Assembly: GCA_046732255.1 (NCBI GenBank)
Contig: JBKPMR010000051.1
Span: forward strand, 1 to 64,000
Direction of reading: 5' to 3'
Length of the DNA stretch: 64,000 nucleotides
Source of the DNA: DATBLE01 sp046732255
Lineage (GTDB): Bacteria > Actinomycetota > Thermoleophilia > Gaiellales > Gaiellaceae
The notes under the pieces were generated by a model that saw only the letters and a program-made list of their open reading frames with translations, searched no databases and was not told where the DNA came from. Shown in pieces: positions 16,575 through 24,779 of the stretch (position 1 is its first letter; every line of letters begins with the position of its first letter). The position numbers and the translations under genes were made by a program.

Positions 16575-17885
16575 CTAGTTCTCCAGGCGGCGGGGGTGGC
16601 CGAGCGTCCCGAGCTCGGCGATGTCGCGCCGGAAGAGGAGCGCGACCGTCCAGTCGACGACGACGCGGAGCTTCCGCGAGAAGAGCGGAAGCTGGTAGAG
16701 GTGGTACGTCCTGGTGACGAACCACCCGGGGAAGCCGCGCAGGCGCAGGCCGAGCACGTCGGCGATGCCCTTGTAGCGCCCCAGCGTCGCCACCTGGCCG
16801 AGCATCCGGTAGCGATACGGGGCCAGCTCGCCGCTCAGGTTCTTCGCCAGCCGACGTGCCTGCCTGAGCGTGTGCTGGGAGGTCGGCGGATCGGGATGGT
16901 CGGGTGTAGCGAGGTTCGGGACCGCGGCGCAGTCGCCGAGCGCCCAGATCCCGTCACGACCGGGCACGCGCAGGTGCTCGTCGACCGGGACTCGGCCGCG
17001 GTCGTCGAGCGGCAGGCCGAGCAGCCGGAGGTCGGGGCTCGGTGCGACACCCGCCGTCCACACCAGCGTTCCGGTCTCGATCCGCGTTCCGTCCGAGAGG
17101 AGGACTCCCCGATCGTCGGCGGAGTCCAGCCGCGTCGACACGTGGATCTCGACACGGCGCTTGCTCAGCTGCGCCGCGGCGTAGTCGCCGAGCCGGGTGG
17201 GGATCTCGGGCAGGATCTTCGGCGCCGCGTCCACGAGTACCCAGCGCTGCCGCACCCCGCGCAGTCCCGGGTAGGAGCGGAGCGCGTCACGGACGAGGTC
17301 GGAGAGCTCGGCCAGCGCCTCCACGCCGGCGTAGCCGGCGCCCACGAAGACGAAGGTCAGGTGACGCGCGACCTCGACAGTGTCGCGGGAGGCGTCTGCC
17401 GCTTCCAGCCGCCGAAGGATGTGGTTGCGAAGCGCGATTGCATCGGCGAGGTCGCGGAACCCGTGGCCGTGGTCGGCAAGGCCGGGGACGGGGAGCACCC
17501 GCGACACCGAGCCGAGCGCGACGACGAGGTTCTCGTAGGCGATCTCGAGTGGACCGTCGAGGCCTTCGACGGTTACGAGCCGGCGGTCGGAGTCCAGGCC
17601 GGTCACGCGGCCGAGGACGAGCTCCGCGTGCTGGCACATGAGCCGCAGCGGCACGACGACGTGCCGCGGCTCCAGCGTCCCCGACGCGGCCTCGGGAAGC
17701 AATGCCGTGAAGAGCATGAAGTTCTCCGGGCTGACGATCGTCGCGCCGCGCTCGCCGAGCCTCCGCGCGACCAGTGAGCCGGCGTAACCGCCTCCGGCGA
17801 TCAGGATCCCTCCGCGTGCCTGTCTGGTCGTCGTACCGGCATCCTGCCGGTCCTGAAACGGAATCGGAGCCAGGCACCTCAACAC
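16575..17885 (-). CDS. ndh: type II NADH dehydrogenase-like FAD/NAD oxidoreductase
   Basis: The body matches NDH-2: FAD-binding 'ILIAGGGYAGSLVARRL', 'NLVVALGSVSRV', NADH-binding 'TFVFVGAGYAGVEALAEL', the FAD ribityl motif 'GIWALGDCAAVPN' and the C-terminal 'GFPGWFVTRTYHLYQLP' membrane-association region. It would oxidise NADH and reduce quinone at the membrane without pumping protons. The start is odd. No ATG lies in frame close to the Rossmann strand, and the nearest upstream candidates (GTG 17885, TTG 17882) fall inside a copy of the 58-bp repeat. About 25 N-terminal residues would then be repeat-encoded, so the original 5' end may have been replaced. I give the GTG as the working start. 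Confidence 0.82.
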   Translation of the reverse strand: MLRCLAPIPFQDRQDAGTTTRQARGGILIAGGGYAGSLVARRLGERGATIVSPENFMLFTALLPEAASGTLEPRHVVVPLRLMCQHAELVLGRVTGLDSDRRLVTVEGLDGPLEIAYENLVVALGSVSRVLPVPGLADHGHGFRDLADAIALRNHILRRLEAADASRDTVEVARHLTFVFVGAGYAGVEALAELSDLVRDALRSYPGLRGVRQRWVLVDAAPKILPEIPTRLGDYAAAQLSKRRVEIHVSTRLDSADDRGVLLSDGTRIETGTLVWTAGVAPSPDLRLLGLPLDDRGRVPVDEHLRVPGRDGIWALGDCAAVPNLATPDHPDPPTSQHTLRQARRLAKNLSGELAPYRYRMLGQVATLGRYKGIADVLGLRLRGFPGWFVTRTYHLYQLPLFSRKLRVVVDWTVALLFRRDIAELGTLGHPRRLEN

Positions 17886-17969
17886 CGAACGGCGGGAGCC
17901 TGGCACCGATGGGGAAACGGAATCGGAGCCAGGCACCTCAACACCGAACGGCGGGAGCCTGGCACCGAT
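17855..17969. repeat. tandem pair of hairpin repeats, other side of the NDH-2 gene
   Basis: Two near-identical units (17855-17910 and 17913-17969) match the pair at 16457-16573 in the same orientation. They differ by the loss of one C (CCGAACGG for CCGCAACGG) and by A for T in the stem (GGAGCCTGGC). The first unit overlaps the 5' end of the NDH-2 reading frame; the second ends 6 bp before the stop of the next minus-strand gene. Within each pair the sequence is homogeneous, between pairs it differs. This suggests that each pair arose or was homogenised by local duplication. Confidence 0.92.
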
Positions 17970-17975
17970 GCTGTT

Positions 17976-19160
17976 TTAGCTGAACGTCTCGAGGGCGCCT
18001 TCGTACGAGCGGGCGCCGCGGACGCAGGCGACACGTGTGGCCGCGTAGCGCAGCTGCGAGCAGCCCTGTCGCTCGAACCGACCGTTCGTGATCACGTTCA
18101 GCGTCTTCCCGAGCCACTCGTAGCAGGCGCGCTGGAAGGTCCGGACGGTCGCGCAGGCCCGGATCAACCCGAGCCTTGTCGAGGCGGGCGCAAGCGCGTA
18201 CGTCTGCACCCTCAGGCCGCGTAGACAATCGGCGCCCTCCGAACCCATGAGCTGCGCGCAGGTGTGGAGCTGCTCGCGCGGGTCGTCGGAGCGGATCAAG
18301 GAGGCGCCCGTGAGGCAGCCCGACAGCTGCAGGCTGCTCAGCCCGCGGCAGATCGTAAGCAGATCCGCGGCTGACACCGGGGCCCGCGCCGGGGGCCGCT
18401 CGAGCAGCGCCCGGTACCAGCACACCCGTACGTACCGAGCAGGCTGCGCGGCGCAGAGCTTCCGCGGCGACGTGATCGTTCCTGCGGTCCGCCGGGCGCC
18501 GTCCAGTCCGGCGACGGCGATCCAGTAGTCGTGGAAGACGCCTTGCGAGCAATCGAGGGCGTCGCTCCGGCCGAGCTTGCCGCACGAGGCGAGCGCCGGG
18601 TCGATGAAGTCGTCGAACTGGCGGGCGTACGCATGGCCGAGGCCGTGGATGCAGCTGTAGCGCTGATATCGGGTCGGGGCGCGGTGGCAGTCGGCTGCCG
18701 CACCTTTCGGGCCGAGCTTCTGGATCTGCGGGCCGAGCGCGATCAGCAGCCCGTGGGCAAATCCCGCCGAGCAGCCTGGGTCGTTCGTCTTCGGCAGGTA
18801 GTTCAGGAGATTGGTCAGCGTGACCTTCTCCTTCGCGCCGTAGCGCCGGCCGACGGTGTGCATCATCACGTGGCAGTTCCCCTGGAGCCAGCCGCCGACC
18901 GAGTGGACGTAGGCGTCGATCCGCGGCAGCTCGTTCGCAGGGTCGTTCGTGCGCTCGACGAGCAGCGTCGCCTGATCGATCAGGCAGGAGCGGTAGAAGG
19001 GCACTGTCGCCGCGAAGCGTGCGCAGCCGCCGAAGGTCCGCGACTCGAGCGGGTACTTGCCGTTTCCGAACTGCGCGTCGCCCATGCCTCCGTTGGCGAG
19101 ACCGGCTGCGGGAAGCGCGAGTGCGGCCGCGGCGACGACGATCAGCATCGAGCCGCGCAT
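17976..19160 (-). CDS. secreted Cys/His-motif protein of unknown function
   Basis: 394 residues with a signal peptide ('SMLIVVAAAALALPAAG', cleavage near ANG). I do not recognise a named family. The mature part has a spaced series of Cys-His motifs: C96-H97-x3-H101 ('NCHVMMHTVG'), C130-x5-H136 ('CSAGFAHGLL'), C158-H159, C170-x-H172-x3-H176 ('CIHGLGHAY') and C204-x5-H210 ('CSQGVFHDYW'). More Cys follow in the C-terminal half. The repeated C-x(n)-G-x-x-H pattern suggests an internal repeat binding metal or haem, or disulphide-linked helical hairpins. It sits alone, ahead of the NDH-2 gene on the same strand. Function is unknown. Confidence 0.8.
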   Translation of the reverse strand: MRGSMLIVVAAAALALPAAGLANGGMGDAQFGNGKYPLESRTFGGCARFAATVPFYRSCLIDQATLLVERTNDPANELPRIDAYVHSVGGWLQGNCHVMMHTVGRRYGAKEKVTLTNLLNYLPKTNDPGCSAGFAHGLLIALGPQIQKLGPKGAAADCHRAPTRYQRYSCIHGLGHAYARQFDDFIDPALASCGKLGRSDALDCSQGVFHDYWIAVAGLDGARRTAGTITSPRKLCAAQPARYVRVCWYRALLERPPARAPVSAADLLTICRGLSSLQLSGCLTGASLIRSDDPREQLHTCAQLMGSEGADCLRGLRVQTYALAPASTRLGLIRACATVRTFQRACYEWLGKTLNVITNGRFERQGCSQLRYAATRVACVRGARSYEGALETFS

Positions 19161-19314
19161 ACGAACTCAGACTATCGTCGGCGCGTTTGGGTTAGCTGAG
19201 CCGGTACGGGACGCTGGTGAGGATCACGGCGGCTCGAACAGGAGTTCCGGCAGGCCGTCCGGGTCGGTGGCCGCCACTCCGTCTGCTTCTGCGCAAGGAC
19301 AGGGACGTCGCTGA

Positions 19315-19461
19315 TCACCACGCCCGGCTCGGTTCGCGGCGCAGGAGGACGCGGAGCTCGTCGTGGTCGGTTCGCGGCGGCACCACCTCCGCAAGCTCGA
19401 GGGGCAGGTACTCCGGAACGCACCCTGCAGGCTGCTCGTCGTTGCACCGGCACCGGGCTGA
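19315..19461 (+). pseudogene. C-terminal remnant of a universal stress protein (UspA)
   Basis: Between two stops in frame (TGA 19312 and TGA 19459) the plus strand reads 'EDAELVVVGSRRHHLRKLEG' and then 'QVLRNAPCRLLVVAPAPG'. This is the ATP-binding tail of UspA proteins (ADLVVVGSRGxG ... GSVSxxVLRHAPCPVLVV). No start codon or N-terminal domain is found in any frame upstream. The gap 19161-19477 thus holds a gene fragment, not a functional gene. The rest of the gap shows nothing else. Confidence 0.6.
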
Positions 19462-19477
19462 GCGCTACTTCGGACCG

Positions 19478-20104
19478 TCAGGCGGACGCGCCCGCTCCGG
19501 CGGTCTGGCGGCTTTCGAGCACGAAGCCGGCGACGAGCCGGATCAGGAAGTAGCCGAATCTCGGGTCCTGGTAGTAGAGCTCGAGCACCTTCGCGCGGGT
19601 GATCGTCGCGAGGCGGCAGTCCTCTTCGCACACGACGGTGAGTGCGCGGGTTCCCTTCGGGGCAAAGAGACCAACTTCGCCGAAGACCGCGCCTGGTCCG
19701 GCGAGCTTGCCGATCTCGGCGAACCGGACGGTGCCCTGCTGGATCAAGTACAGCCGGTCGGCCGGGTCGCCGTGTCTGAAGAGCACTGCGCCCTTCGAGT
19801 GCTTCTCGGTCTTCATGTACGGCACGAGCGAGCGAACCACGTCGTCGTCGGTCGCCTGCTGGACGTTGGCGACAAGGTGCTGCTGCTGGCGTAGGCGAAC
19901 GATGTTCAGCGGCAACAGGCAGGAGTGGAGGACGAAGATCGGGTAGACGCGGCCGAAGACGCCGTAGACGAGCCCGAGCAGCGCGTAGGTGATGAAGGCG
20001 AAGTTGCTGGCGATCGCGACGATGCGCAGCGGAACCATCGTCTTCATGAAGAACGACGTGAAGACCAGGACAGCGGAAACCCAGCCGGCGACAACCATCC
20101 ACAT
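19478..20104 (-). CDS. membrane-anchored cyclic-nucleotide-binding protein
   Basis: 208 residues. Three hydrophobic stretches in the first 75 residues ('VVAGWVSAVLVFTSFFMKT', 'IVAIASNFAFITYALLGLV', 'FGRVYPIFVLHSCLLPLNI') form a membrane domain. They are followed by a Crp-type cNMP-binding beta-roll: 'GAVLFRHGDPADRLYLIQQG', 'FGEVGLFAPKGTRALTVV' (phosphate-cassette region), 'CRLATITRAKVLELYY'. There is no helix-turn-helix, so it is not a transcription factor. The membrane domain is too short for a channel. It may sense cAMP at the membrane. A class III cyclase is encoded at 44806-47805, but no direct link is shown. Confidence 0.8.
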   Translation of the reverse strand: MWMVVAGWVSAVLVFTSFFMKTMVPLRIVAIASNFAFITYALLGLVYGVFGRVYPIFVLHSCLLPLNIVRLRQQQHLVANVQQATDDDVVRSLVPYMKTEKHSKGAVLFRHGDPADRLYLIQQGTVRFAEIGKLAGPGAVFGEVGLFAPKGTRALTVVCEEDCRLATITRAKVLELYYQDPRFGYFLIRLVAGFVLESRQTAGAGASA

Positions 20105-20178
20105 CGACGAGTCCTCCTCGCTCGAGTAACCGATCTGCCGTTCCCGGCGAACCTACCTCGGGAGGCGCGCAGTGCAAA

Positions 20179-20206
20179 CTCGTGACCCGGGGACCAGGTT
20201 CACGAG
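20179..20206 (-). terminator. hairpin overlapping the helicase stop codon
   Basis: CTCGTGA at 20179-20185 pairs with TCACGAG at 20200-20206 around a GC-rich centre. On the minus strand it begins at the stop of the helicase gene and extends past it, as expected for an intrinsic stop signal, though no T-run follows. The gap 20105-20199 has no gene. Confidence 0.4.
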
Positions 20207-22437
20207 CCGAGCATGCGCTCGAGCAGGAGCAGCGCGCCCGCCTTGTCGAGCATGTCGTTCAGGTTGCCGCACTTCGGCGACTGCACGCAGGAGGGGCACC
20301 CGTGCTCGCAGGGGCAGCCGGCGAGCAGCTTGGCCGTGTCCGCGACCCAGCCCTCGAACGCATCGAATCCGCGCTCGGTGATCCCGACCCCGCCCGGGTG
20401 CCCGTCGTAGACGAAGATCGTCGGCCGGCCGGTCTGGAAGTGGACGTTCGTCGAGAGCCCGCCGATGTCCCAGCGGTCGCACATCGCCCAGAGCGGCAGG
20501 AGGGCGATCAGCGCGTGTTCGGCGGCATGGAGGCTGCCCAGAAGCTTGGGCATCCGGTCGATCTCCGCCAGCATCCACTCCTCGGGGCAGAACCAGATCG
20601 CTTCCGTCCCAAACGTCGTCTCCGGGAGGTCGAGCCCGACGAGGTCGAGCGTCTCCTGCGTGGAGGCCTTCTTCAGCTGGTAGGCGACGACCTGCTCGGT
20701 GACGGAGACGCGCCCCCAGGTCAGCTCCAGCCCCAGCCGCGCCTCGACCCGTTGCGGCTCCTCGATCGCGGTCGTCGTGTCCTTCTTCGTCTGTGTGTAG
20801 AGGTCGCCGTCGAACGGCGTGACCAGCGCCTGGCGGGCATCGAGGTCAAGCGCCGTGACGCGATACGACCGGCCGAGATGGAGGTAGACGGCGCCGTCGT
20901 GCACGGTCGAGTAGGCGCGCTCCTGCTCGACCAGGCCGAGGACCGCGCCGGTCTCGGTGTCGATCACCGAGAAGGCGTCGGGACTGGTCGAGCGGAGGGG
21001 AACGCGGGCGGCGGGGTAGTCGCGCCCGGCCCAGACGAAGCCCGCAGGGGTGGCGCGCAGGTCGGGAAGGAGGGCGGCGCGCTCGAGCGCCTCGTCGCCG
21101 AGGACGTCCCGGTCCGCGTCGTCGAGCGGCCCTTCGAACGCGGCCGCGCGGACGTGACCGTCCAGAACGCGGGGGTTCGTGTGGTCCAGGATGGCCGCCT
21201 CGACGCGGCGGCGGAGCAACGTCTCCGGCTCCCGCATGAAGTACTGGTCGAGTGCGTCCTCGCTCGCGACCAGGATCGCCAGACCGTGCCCGCGGCGCCC
21301 GGCGCGCCCCCACTGCTGCCGCAGGCTCGCCACCGTGCCGGGGAAGCCGGTCGAGATCACGCAGTCGAGCAGCCCGATGTCGATGCCGAGCTCGAGCGCG
21401 TCCGTCGCCGAGACGCCGAGCAGCTCCCCGGCGGCCAGGCGGCCCTCGATGTCGCGCCGCTGCGCCGGCGTGTAGCCGGCGCGGTACGGCGAGAGCCGGT
21501 CACGGTACTCGCGGCCGAGGCGGTCGACGGTGAACTTGTGGATCAGCTCGGCCGACTTCCGGCTCTTCGCGAAGCACAGCGTGCGCAGCTCCCGCGAGAC
21601 GAGCTCGGCCATCAGTCGCGACGCCTCGCCCAGGACGCTCGCGCGGATCCCGAGCTCCTCGTCCAGCAGCTCCGGGTTCCAGAGGGCGATCGTCCGCTCT
21701 GCGCGGGGGGCCGCGTCGTCGCCGACCACGGTCACGTCGAGCCCCAGCAGCGAGTGTGCGAGCCCACCCGGGTTCGCGATCGTCGCCGAGGCGAGCAGGA
21801 ACTGCGGTTCTGCGCCGTAGACACAGGCGAGACGCCGGAGCCGCCGCAGGACGTTCCCGACGTGCGAGCCGAACACGCCGCGGTAGACGTGCGCCTCGTC
21901 GACGACCACGTAAGCGAGGTTCGCCAGCACGTCGCCCCAGCGGTCGTGGTGGGGGAGGACGCCGACATGGAGCATGTCCGGGTTCGTGAGGACGACGTTC
22001 GCCCACTTGCGGATCTGCCAGCGGCGCTCGGCATCCGTGTCACCGTCGTAGATCGCCGGCTTGAGGCGCGGCACCTTGAGCTCGGTCAGCGAACGGAGCT
22101 GGTCCTGCGTCAGCGCCTTCGTCGGGTAGAGGTAGAGCGCCCGCCGCTTCGGCTCCCGCGCGAGCGCGTCCAGCACGGGCAGGTTGAAGGCGAGCGACTT
22201 GCCGCTGGCGGTGCCGGTGACGACAGCGACGTGCTCACCGCGCCGCGTTGCCGCCCAGGCGTCTCGCTGGTGCTCGTAGAGCTCGTGGACGCCCCGGGCC
22301 TCGAGCGCGGCGCGTACCTTCGGCGCGAGTTCCGCCGGGAACGGGGCCGTGCGCGCGTCCCGAGGAGGCTCGCTAGTGAGGTGAGCAAGCTCCGCGCCGT
22401 CCAGGATTCCCGCCCACGGCGCAAGGTCGACCGCCAC
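20200..22437 (-). CDS. DEAD/DEAH-box helicase with DUF1998 zinc-cysteine domain (MrfA/YprA-like)
   Basis: 745 residues from GTG 22437. The helicase core has 'ELYEHQRDAW' (Q-motif), 'VTGTASGKSLAF' (motif I), 'YLYPTKALTQDQ' (Ia), 'VVVDEAHVYRG' (II, DEAH), 'LLASATIANP' (III), 'TLCFAKSRKSAE' (IV), 'GVSATDALELGIDIG' (V) and 'QQWGRAGRRGHG' (VI). The C-terminus has four close Cys ('GCPCEHGCPSCVQSPKCGN'), the MrfA-type zinc site. B. subtilis MrfA unwinds DNA in mitomycin repair with the exonuclease MrfB. No MrfB-like gene is adjacent. An upstream in-frame ATG exists at 22518, but it would overlap the neighbouring ABM gene. Confidence 0.9.
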   Translation of the reverse strand: MAVDLAPWAGILDGAELAHLTSEPPRDARTAPFPAELAPKVRAALEARGVHELYEHQRDAWAATRRGEHVAVVTGTASGKSLAFNLPVLDALAREPKRRALYLYPTKALTQDQLRSLTELKVPRLKPAIYDGDTDAERRWQIRKWANVVLTNPDMLHVGVLPHHDRWGDVLANLAYVVVDEAHVYRGVFGSHVGNVLRRLRRLACVYGAEPQFLLASATIANPGGLAHSLLGLDVTVVGDDAAPRAERTIALWNPELLDEELGIRASVLGEASRLMAELVSRELRTLCFAKSRKSAELIHKFTVDRLGREYRDRLSPYRAGYTPAQRRDIEGRLAAGELLGVSATDALELGIDIGLLDCVISTGFPGTVASLRQQWGRAGRRGHGLAILVASEDALDQYFMREPETLLRRRVEAAILDHTNPRVLDGHVRAAAFEGPLDDADRDVLGDEALERAALLPDLRATPAGFVWAGRDYPAARVPLRSTSPDAFSVIDTETGAVLGLVEQERAYSTVHDGAVYLHLGRSYRVTALDLDARQALVTPFDGDLYTQTKKDTTTAIEEPQRVEARLGLELTWGRVSVTEQVVAYQLKKASTQETLDLVGLDLPETTFGTEAIWFCPEEWMLAEIDRMPKLLGSLHAAEHALIALLPLWAMCDRWDIGGLSTNVHFQTGRPTIFVYDGHPGGVGITERGFDAFEGWVADTAKLLAGCPCEHGCPSCVQSPKCGNLNDMLDKAGALLLLERMLGS

Positions 22438-22450
22438 GTGGCGAGCGTAG

Positions 22451-22747
22451 CTAGATCTCTGCGACCTGCTCCAGCGTTCTCGGCTCGAAGCGCTCGACCA
22501 GCTCCTGGAGCCGAGCAACGCGCTCGTGGTAGCCGGGGTCGCCCCGCCACCGCCGGACGGACGCGATCGTCTCCCACGGTCCGAAGCTGACGAACGTCCC
22601 CGGGCTCTCCAGGTCCCTGAGTAGCCGCGCTCGGGCGCCGAGCCCCTGTCGGTGGCTCCACTCGGCCCACTCGCGCCAGCGCGTCACGAACTCCTCCTCG
22701 CGCCCGGGCTTCACCTGCCAGGTCGTGTGCGTAAACGGCGTTCCCAT
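22451..22747 (-). CDS. small antibiotic-biosynthesis-monooxygenase (ABM) domain protein
   Basis: 98 residues. ATG 22747 is preceded by a strong ribosome site (GGAGGTGCG). The text 'HTTWQVKPGREEEFVTRWREWAEWS' and 'FVSFGPWETIASVRRWRGDPGYHERVARLQEL' has the ferredoxin-like ABM pattern. Such proteins act as dimers in cofactor-free oxygenation or as haem-binding proteins, and the substrate cannot be inferred. It lies 13 bp upstream of the helicase gene on the same strand and diverges from thiD with 33 bp between starts. Confidence 0.75.
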   Translation of the reverse strand: MGTPFTHTTWQVKPGREEEFVTRWREWAEWSHRQGLGARARLLRDLESPGTFVSFGPWETIASVRRWRGDPGYHERVARLQELVERFEPRTLEQVAEI

Positions 22748-22780
22748 CGCACCTCCACGGACGTCTGCCGCCGTGACACG

Positions 22781-23581
22781 ATGGTAACTGCGATGCCCGA
22801 GGCGCCTGTTCCCCGCTGCCTGACGATCGCCGGCTCGGATTCGGGGGGAGGCGCCGGGATCCAGGCCGACCTGAAGGCTTTCGCTGCGGCCGGTTGCCAC
22901 GGCATGTCCGCGATCGTCGCGCTGACTGCCCAGAACACGCTCGGTGTCACAGGCGTCCTCGAGGTTCCGTCCGAGTTCGTCCGGGCCCAGCTCGAGGCGG
23001 TCTTCTCGGATATCGGCGTGGACGCGGCGAAGACGGGGATGCTCTTCTCGGCACCGATCGTCGAGACGGTTGCGGCGTTCCTCGGCGAGCATCCGGTGCC
23101 GCTCGTCGTCGACCCGGTCATGGTCGCGAGCTCGGGTGCGCGCCTGCTCCAGGACGATGCGGTGGAGGCGCTCGTGGGGCGCCTGTTTCCGTTGGCGACC
23201 GTGGTCACACCGAACCTGCTCGAGGCGCAGGCGCTGACTGCAGTGACAGGCTTAAGCCTGTCACTGCTTGCCGAGCGGCTCCACGAACTGGGTGCGCCGG
23301 CCGTGATCGTCACCGGCGGCCACGGCGACCACCACGTCGACCATCTCTACGACGGCTGCGAGCACGTCGAGATCCCGGTCGAGCGACACGCTGTCGCCGC
23401 GACCCACGGAGCCGGATGCACCCATTCGGCCACGCTCGCTGCGGCCTTGGCCCGGGGACTGTCCCTTGAGGAGTCGGCGCGCGAAGCGGCGGCCGCGGCG
23501 TCCCGTGCCGTCGCCCGAGGCCTGGTCGGGATCGGCGGCGGCGAAGGACCGGTCGATGTCATCGGGATCGCGGCTCGCTGA
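22781..23581 (+). CDS. thiD: hydroxymethylpyrimidine/phosphomethylpyrimidine kinase
   Basis: 266 residues (a second ATG lies at 22793). 'CLTIAGSDSGGGAGIQADLK' is the ThiD signature; 'VDPVMVASSGARLL', 'TPNLLEAQALT', 'VIVTGGHGDHHVDHLYDG' and 'THGAGCTHSATLAAALARG' (anion hole GAGC and catalytic region) follow. It makes HMP pyrophosphate for thiamine synthesis. Odd point: codons for 'AVTGLSLSL', between the conserved 'EAQALT' and 'AERLHELG', are exactly the 28-bp palindrome that is intergenic elsewhere in the window. It falls in a loop of variable length and the frame stays open, so the enzyme is probably active. The end overlaps thiL by 26 bp. Confidence 0.93.
   Translation: MVTAMPEAPVPRCLTIAGSDSGGGAGIQADLKAFAAAGCHGMSAIVALTAQNTLGVTGVLEVPSEFVRAQLEAVFSDIGVDAAKTGMLFSAPIVETVAAFLGEHPVPLVVDPVMVASSGARLLQDDAVEALVGRLFPLATVVTPNLLEAQALTAVTGLSLSLLAERLHELGAPAVIVTGGHGDHHVDHLYDGCEHVEIPVERHAVAATHGAGCTHSATLAAALARGLSLEESAREAAAAASRAVARGLVGIGGGEGPVDVIGIAAR
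23240..23267. repeat. 28-bp perfect palindrome, copy 2 (inside thiD)
   Basis: Identical to 9586-9613 and 52565-52592. Here it is read in frame as part of ThiD (about residues 154-163). This makes it a coding-tolerated palindromic insertion similar in principle to Rickettsia palindromic elements. The flanking bases differ from the other two copies, so the repeat unit is exactly, or nearly, 28 bp. Confidence 0.92.
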
Positions 23582-24395
23582 CGTCGGCGAGCTGGGGCTG
23601 CTCGCCGAGCTCGAGCGCCGTGGGCTGGCGACGCGGATCGAGAACGATGCGGCCGAGCTCGCCGGCGGCCGCGTCGTCACGCAGGACCTGCTCGTCGAAG
23701 GCGTCCACTTCCGGCTCGACTGGATCTCGTGGCGCGACCTCGGGTTCCGTGCGGCCGCGGTGAACCTGAGCGACCTGGCGGCATCCGGCGCCGAGCCGGA
23801 AGGGCTTGTCGTGGCGTTCGCTGCTCCATCCGACACCGCCGTGGCCGATGTGGTGGAGCTGTACGAGGGTCTCGCAGAGGCAGGGACGCCCGTGATCGGC
23901 GGCGATACGAGCGCAGCCGACCGTGTTGTCCTGAGCGTCACCGCGATTGGTAGTTCGGAACGCGTTCCGGGACGGACCGGCGCTCGGCCGGGTGACGTCC
24001 TGGTCGTCACCGGCGCGCTGGGCGCGTCGGGAGCCGCCTTCCGCCGCGGGGGCTACGTCCGCCCGCCGCTTCGTCTCGAGGAAGGACGCGAGCTGGCCCG
24101 GACCGCGAGTGCGCTGATCGACCTGTCGGACGGGCTCGCCCGCGATGCCGGCCACATCGCCGCCCGCTCGGGCTGCCGGCTCGTGATCGACCTCGAGCGC
24201 GTGCCGTTGGCGGGCGGGGCCGAGCTCGACGACCTCGCCTTCGGCGAGGACTACGAGCTCCTCGCCGCCGTTCACGACGCGGTGCGGTTCACGGAGATCG
24301 GGCGGTGCGAGGAAGGCGAAGGCGTCGTGCTGCGGCTCGGCGGTGACCCGATCGAGCTGCGGAACTTCGAGCACTTCGGCGCCGGAAGCCCCTGA
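23556..24395 (+). CDS. thiL: thiamine-monophosphate kinase
   Basis: 279 residues from ATG 23556, overlapping the end of thiD by 26 bp, so expression is coupled. ThiL features: 'DAAELAGGRVVTQDLLVEGVHF' region (D-x-LVEGvHF magnesium site), 'NLSDLAASGAEPEG', 'IGGDTSAADRVVLSVTAIG', 'RTGARPGDVLVVTGALG' and 'DLSDGLARDAGHIA', ending 'AFGEDYELLAAV'. It phosphorylates thiamine phosphate to the coenzyme form. Slightly short, because the N-terminus lacks some residues usual before 'GELGLL'. With thiD it forms a two-gene thiamine operon. Confidence 0.92.
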   Translation: MSSGSRLADVGELGLLAELERRGLATRIENDAAELAGGRVVTQDLLVEGVHFRLDWISWRDLGFRAAAVNLSDLAASGAEPEGLVVAFAAPSDTAVADVVELYEGLAEAGTPVIGGDTSAADRVVLSVTAIGSSERVPGRTGARPGDVLVVTGALGASGAAFRRGGYVRPPLRLEEGRELARTASALIDLSDGLARDAGHIAARSGCRLVIDLERVPLAGGAELDDLAFGEDYELLAAVHDAVRFTEIGRCEEGEGVVLRLGGDPIELRNFEHFGAGSP

Positions 24396-24445
24396 GTGCT
24401 CGCGGCGGCGCTGGTCCAGACGCTGGTCGAGCCGCGCGTGAAGCT

Positions 24446-24775
24446 TCAGCCGGTGCCCGTGTAGAGCCAGGGGGCGAAGCTCCGCTCGAAGTAACTCCTC
24501 GAACGCGATCCGACCACGGTCTCGCGTGGTGCGCCGCCCTCGAACAGGATCACCGTCGGCAGCGAGAGGACGCCGTACTCGGCGGCGTTCACCGGGTGGT
24601 CGTCGATGTTGACCATCGCAAAGCCGACTCGCTCGCCGTGCTCGGCTTCCAGTTCCTCGAGCGCCTTGCCGACTGCCTTGCACGGCCCGCACCAGGGCGC
24701 CCAGAAGTCGACGACGACAGGCCGGCCCGCTTCCAGGACTGTGGCCCTGAAGGTCTCGTCGGTGACCTCGACCAT
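24446..24775 (-). CDS. trxA: thioredoxin
   Basis: 109 residues, normal thioredoxin size. Active site 'FWAPWCGPCKAV' and cis-proline loop 'VLSLPTVILFEGG' are intact. It begins 'VEVTDETFRATVLEAGRPV', close to canonical thioredoxins. It is a cytoplasmic protein-disulphide reductase using electrons from thioredoxin reductase (not in the window). It lies 4 bp downstream of the glycosyltransferase gene on the same strand and converges with thiL. Confidence 0.93.
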   Translation of the reverse strand: MVEVTDETFRATVLEAGRPVVVDFWAPWCGPCKAVGKALEELEAEHGERVGFAMVNIDDHPVNAAEYGVLSLPTVILFEGGAPRETVVGSRSRSYFERSFAPWLYTGTG

Positions 24776-24779
24776 CCGA

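Noticed and set aside
16457..17969. Possible CRISPR-like array from the 58-bp repeats
   Set aside because: Only two units stand together at each site, separated by one or two bases, with no spacers and no cas genes.
24396..24464. A 22-residue hydrophobic peptide frame starting directly after thiL (GTG 24396)
   Set aside because: It overlaps the end of the thioredoxin gene on the other strand and has no ribosome site or recognisable family.
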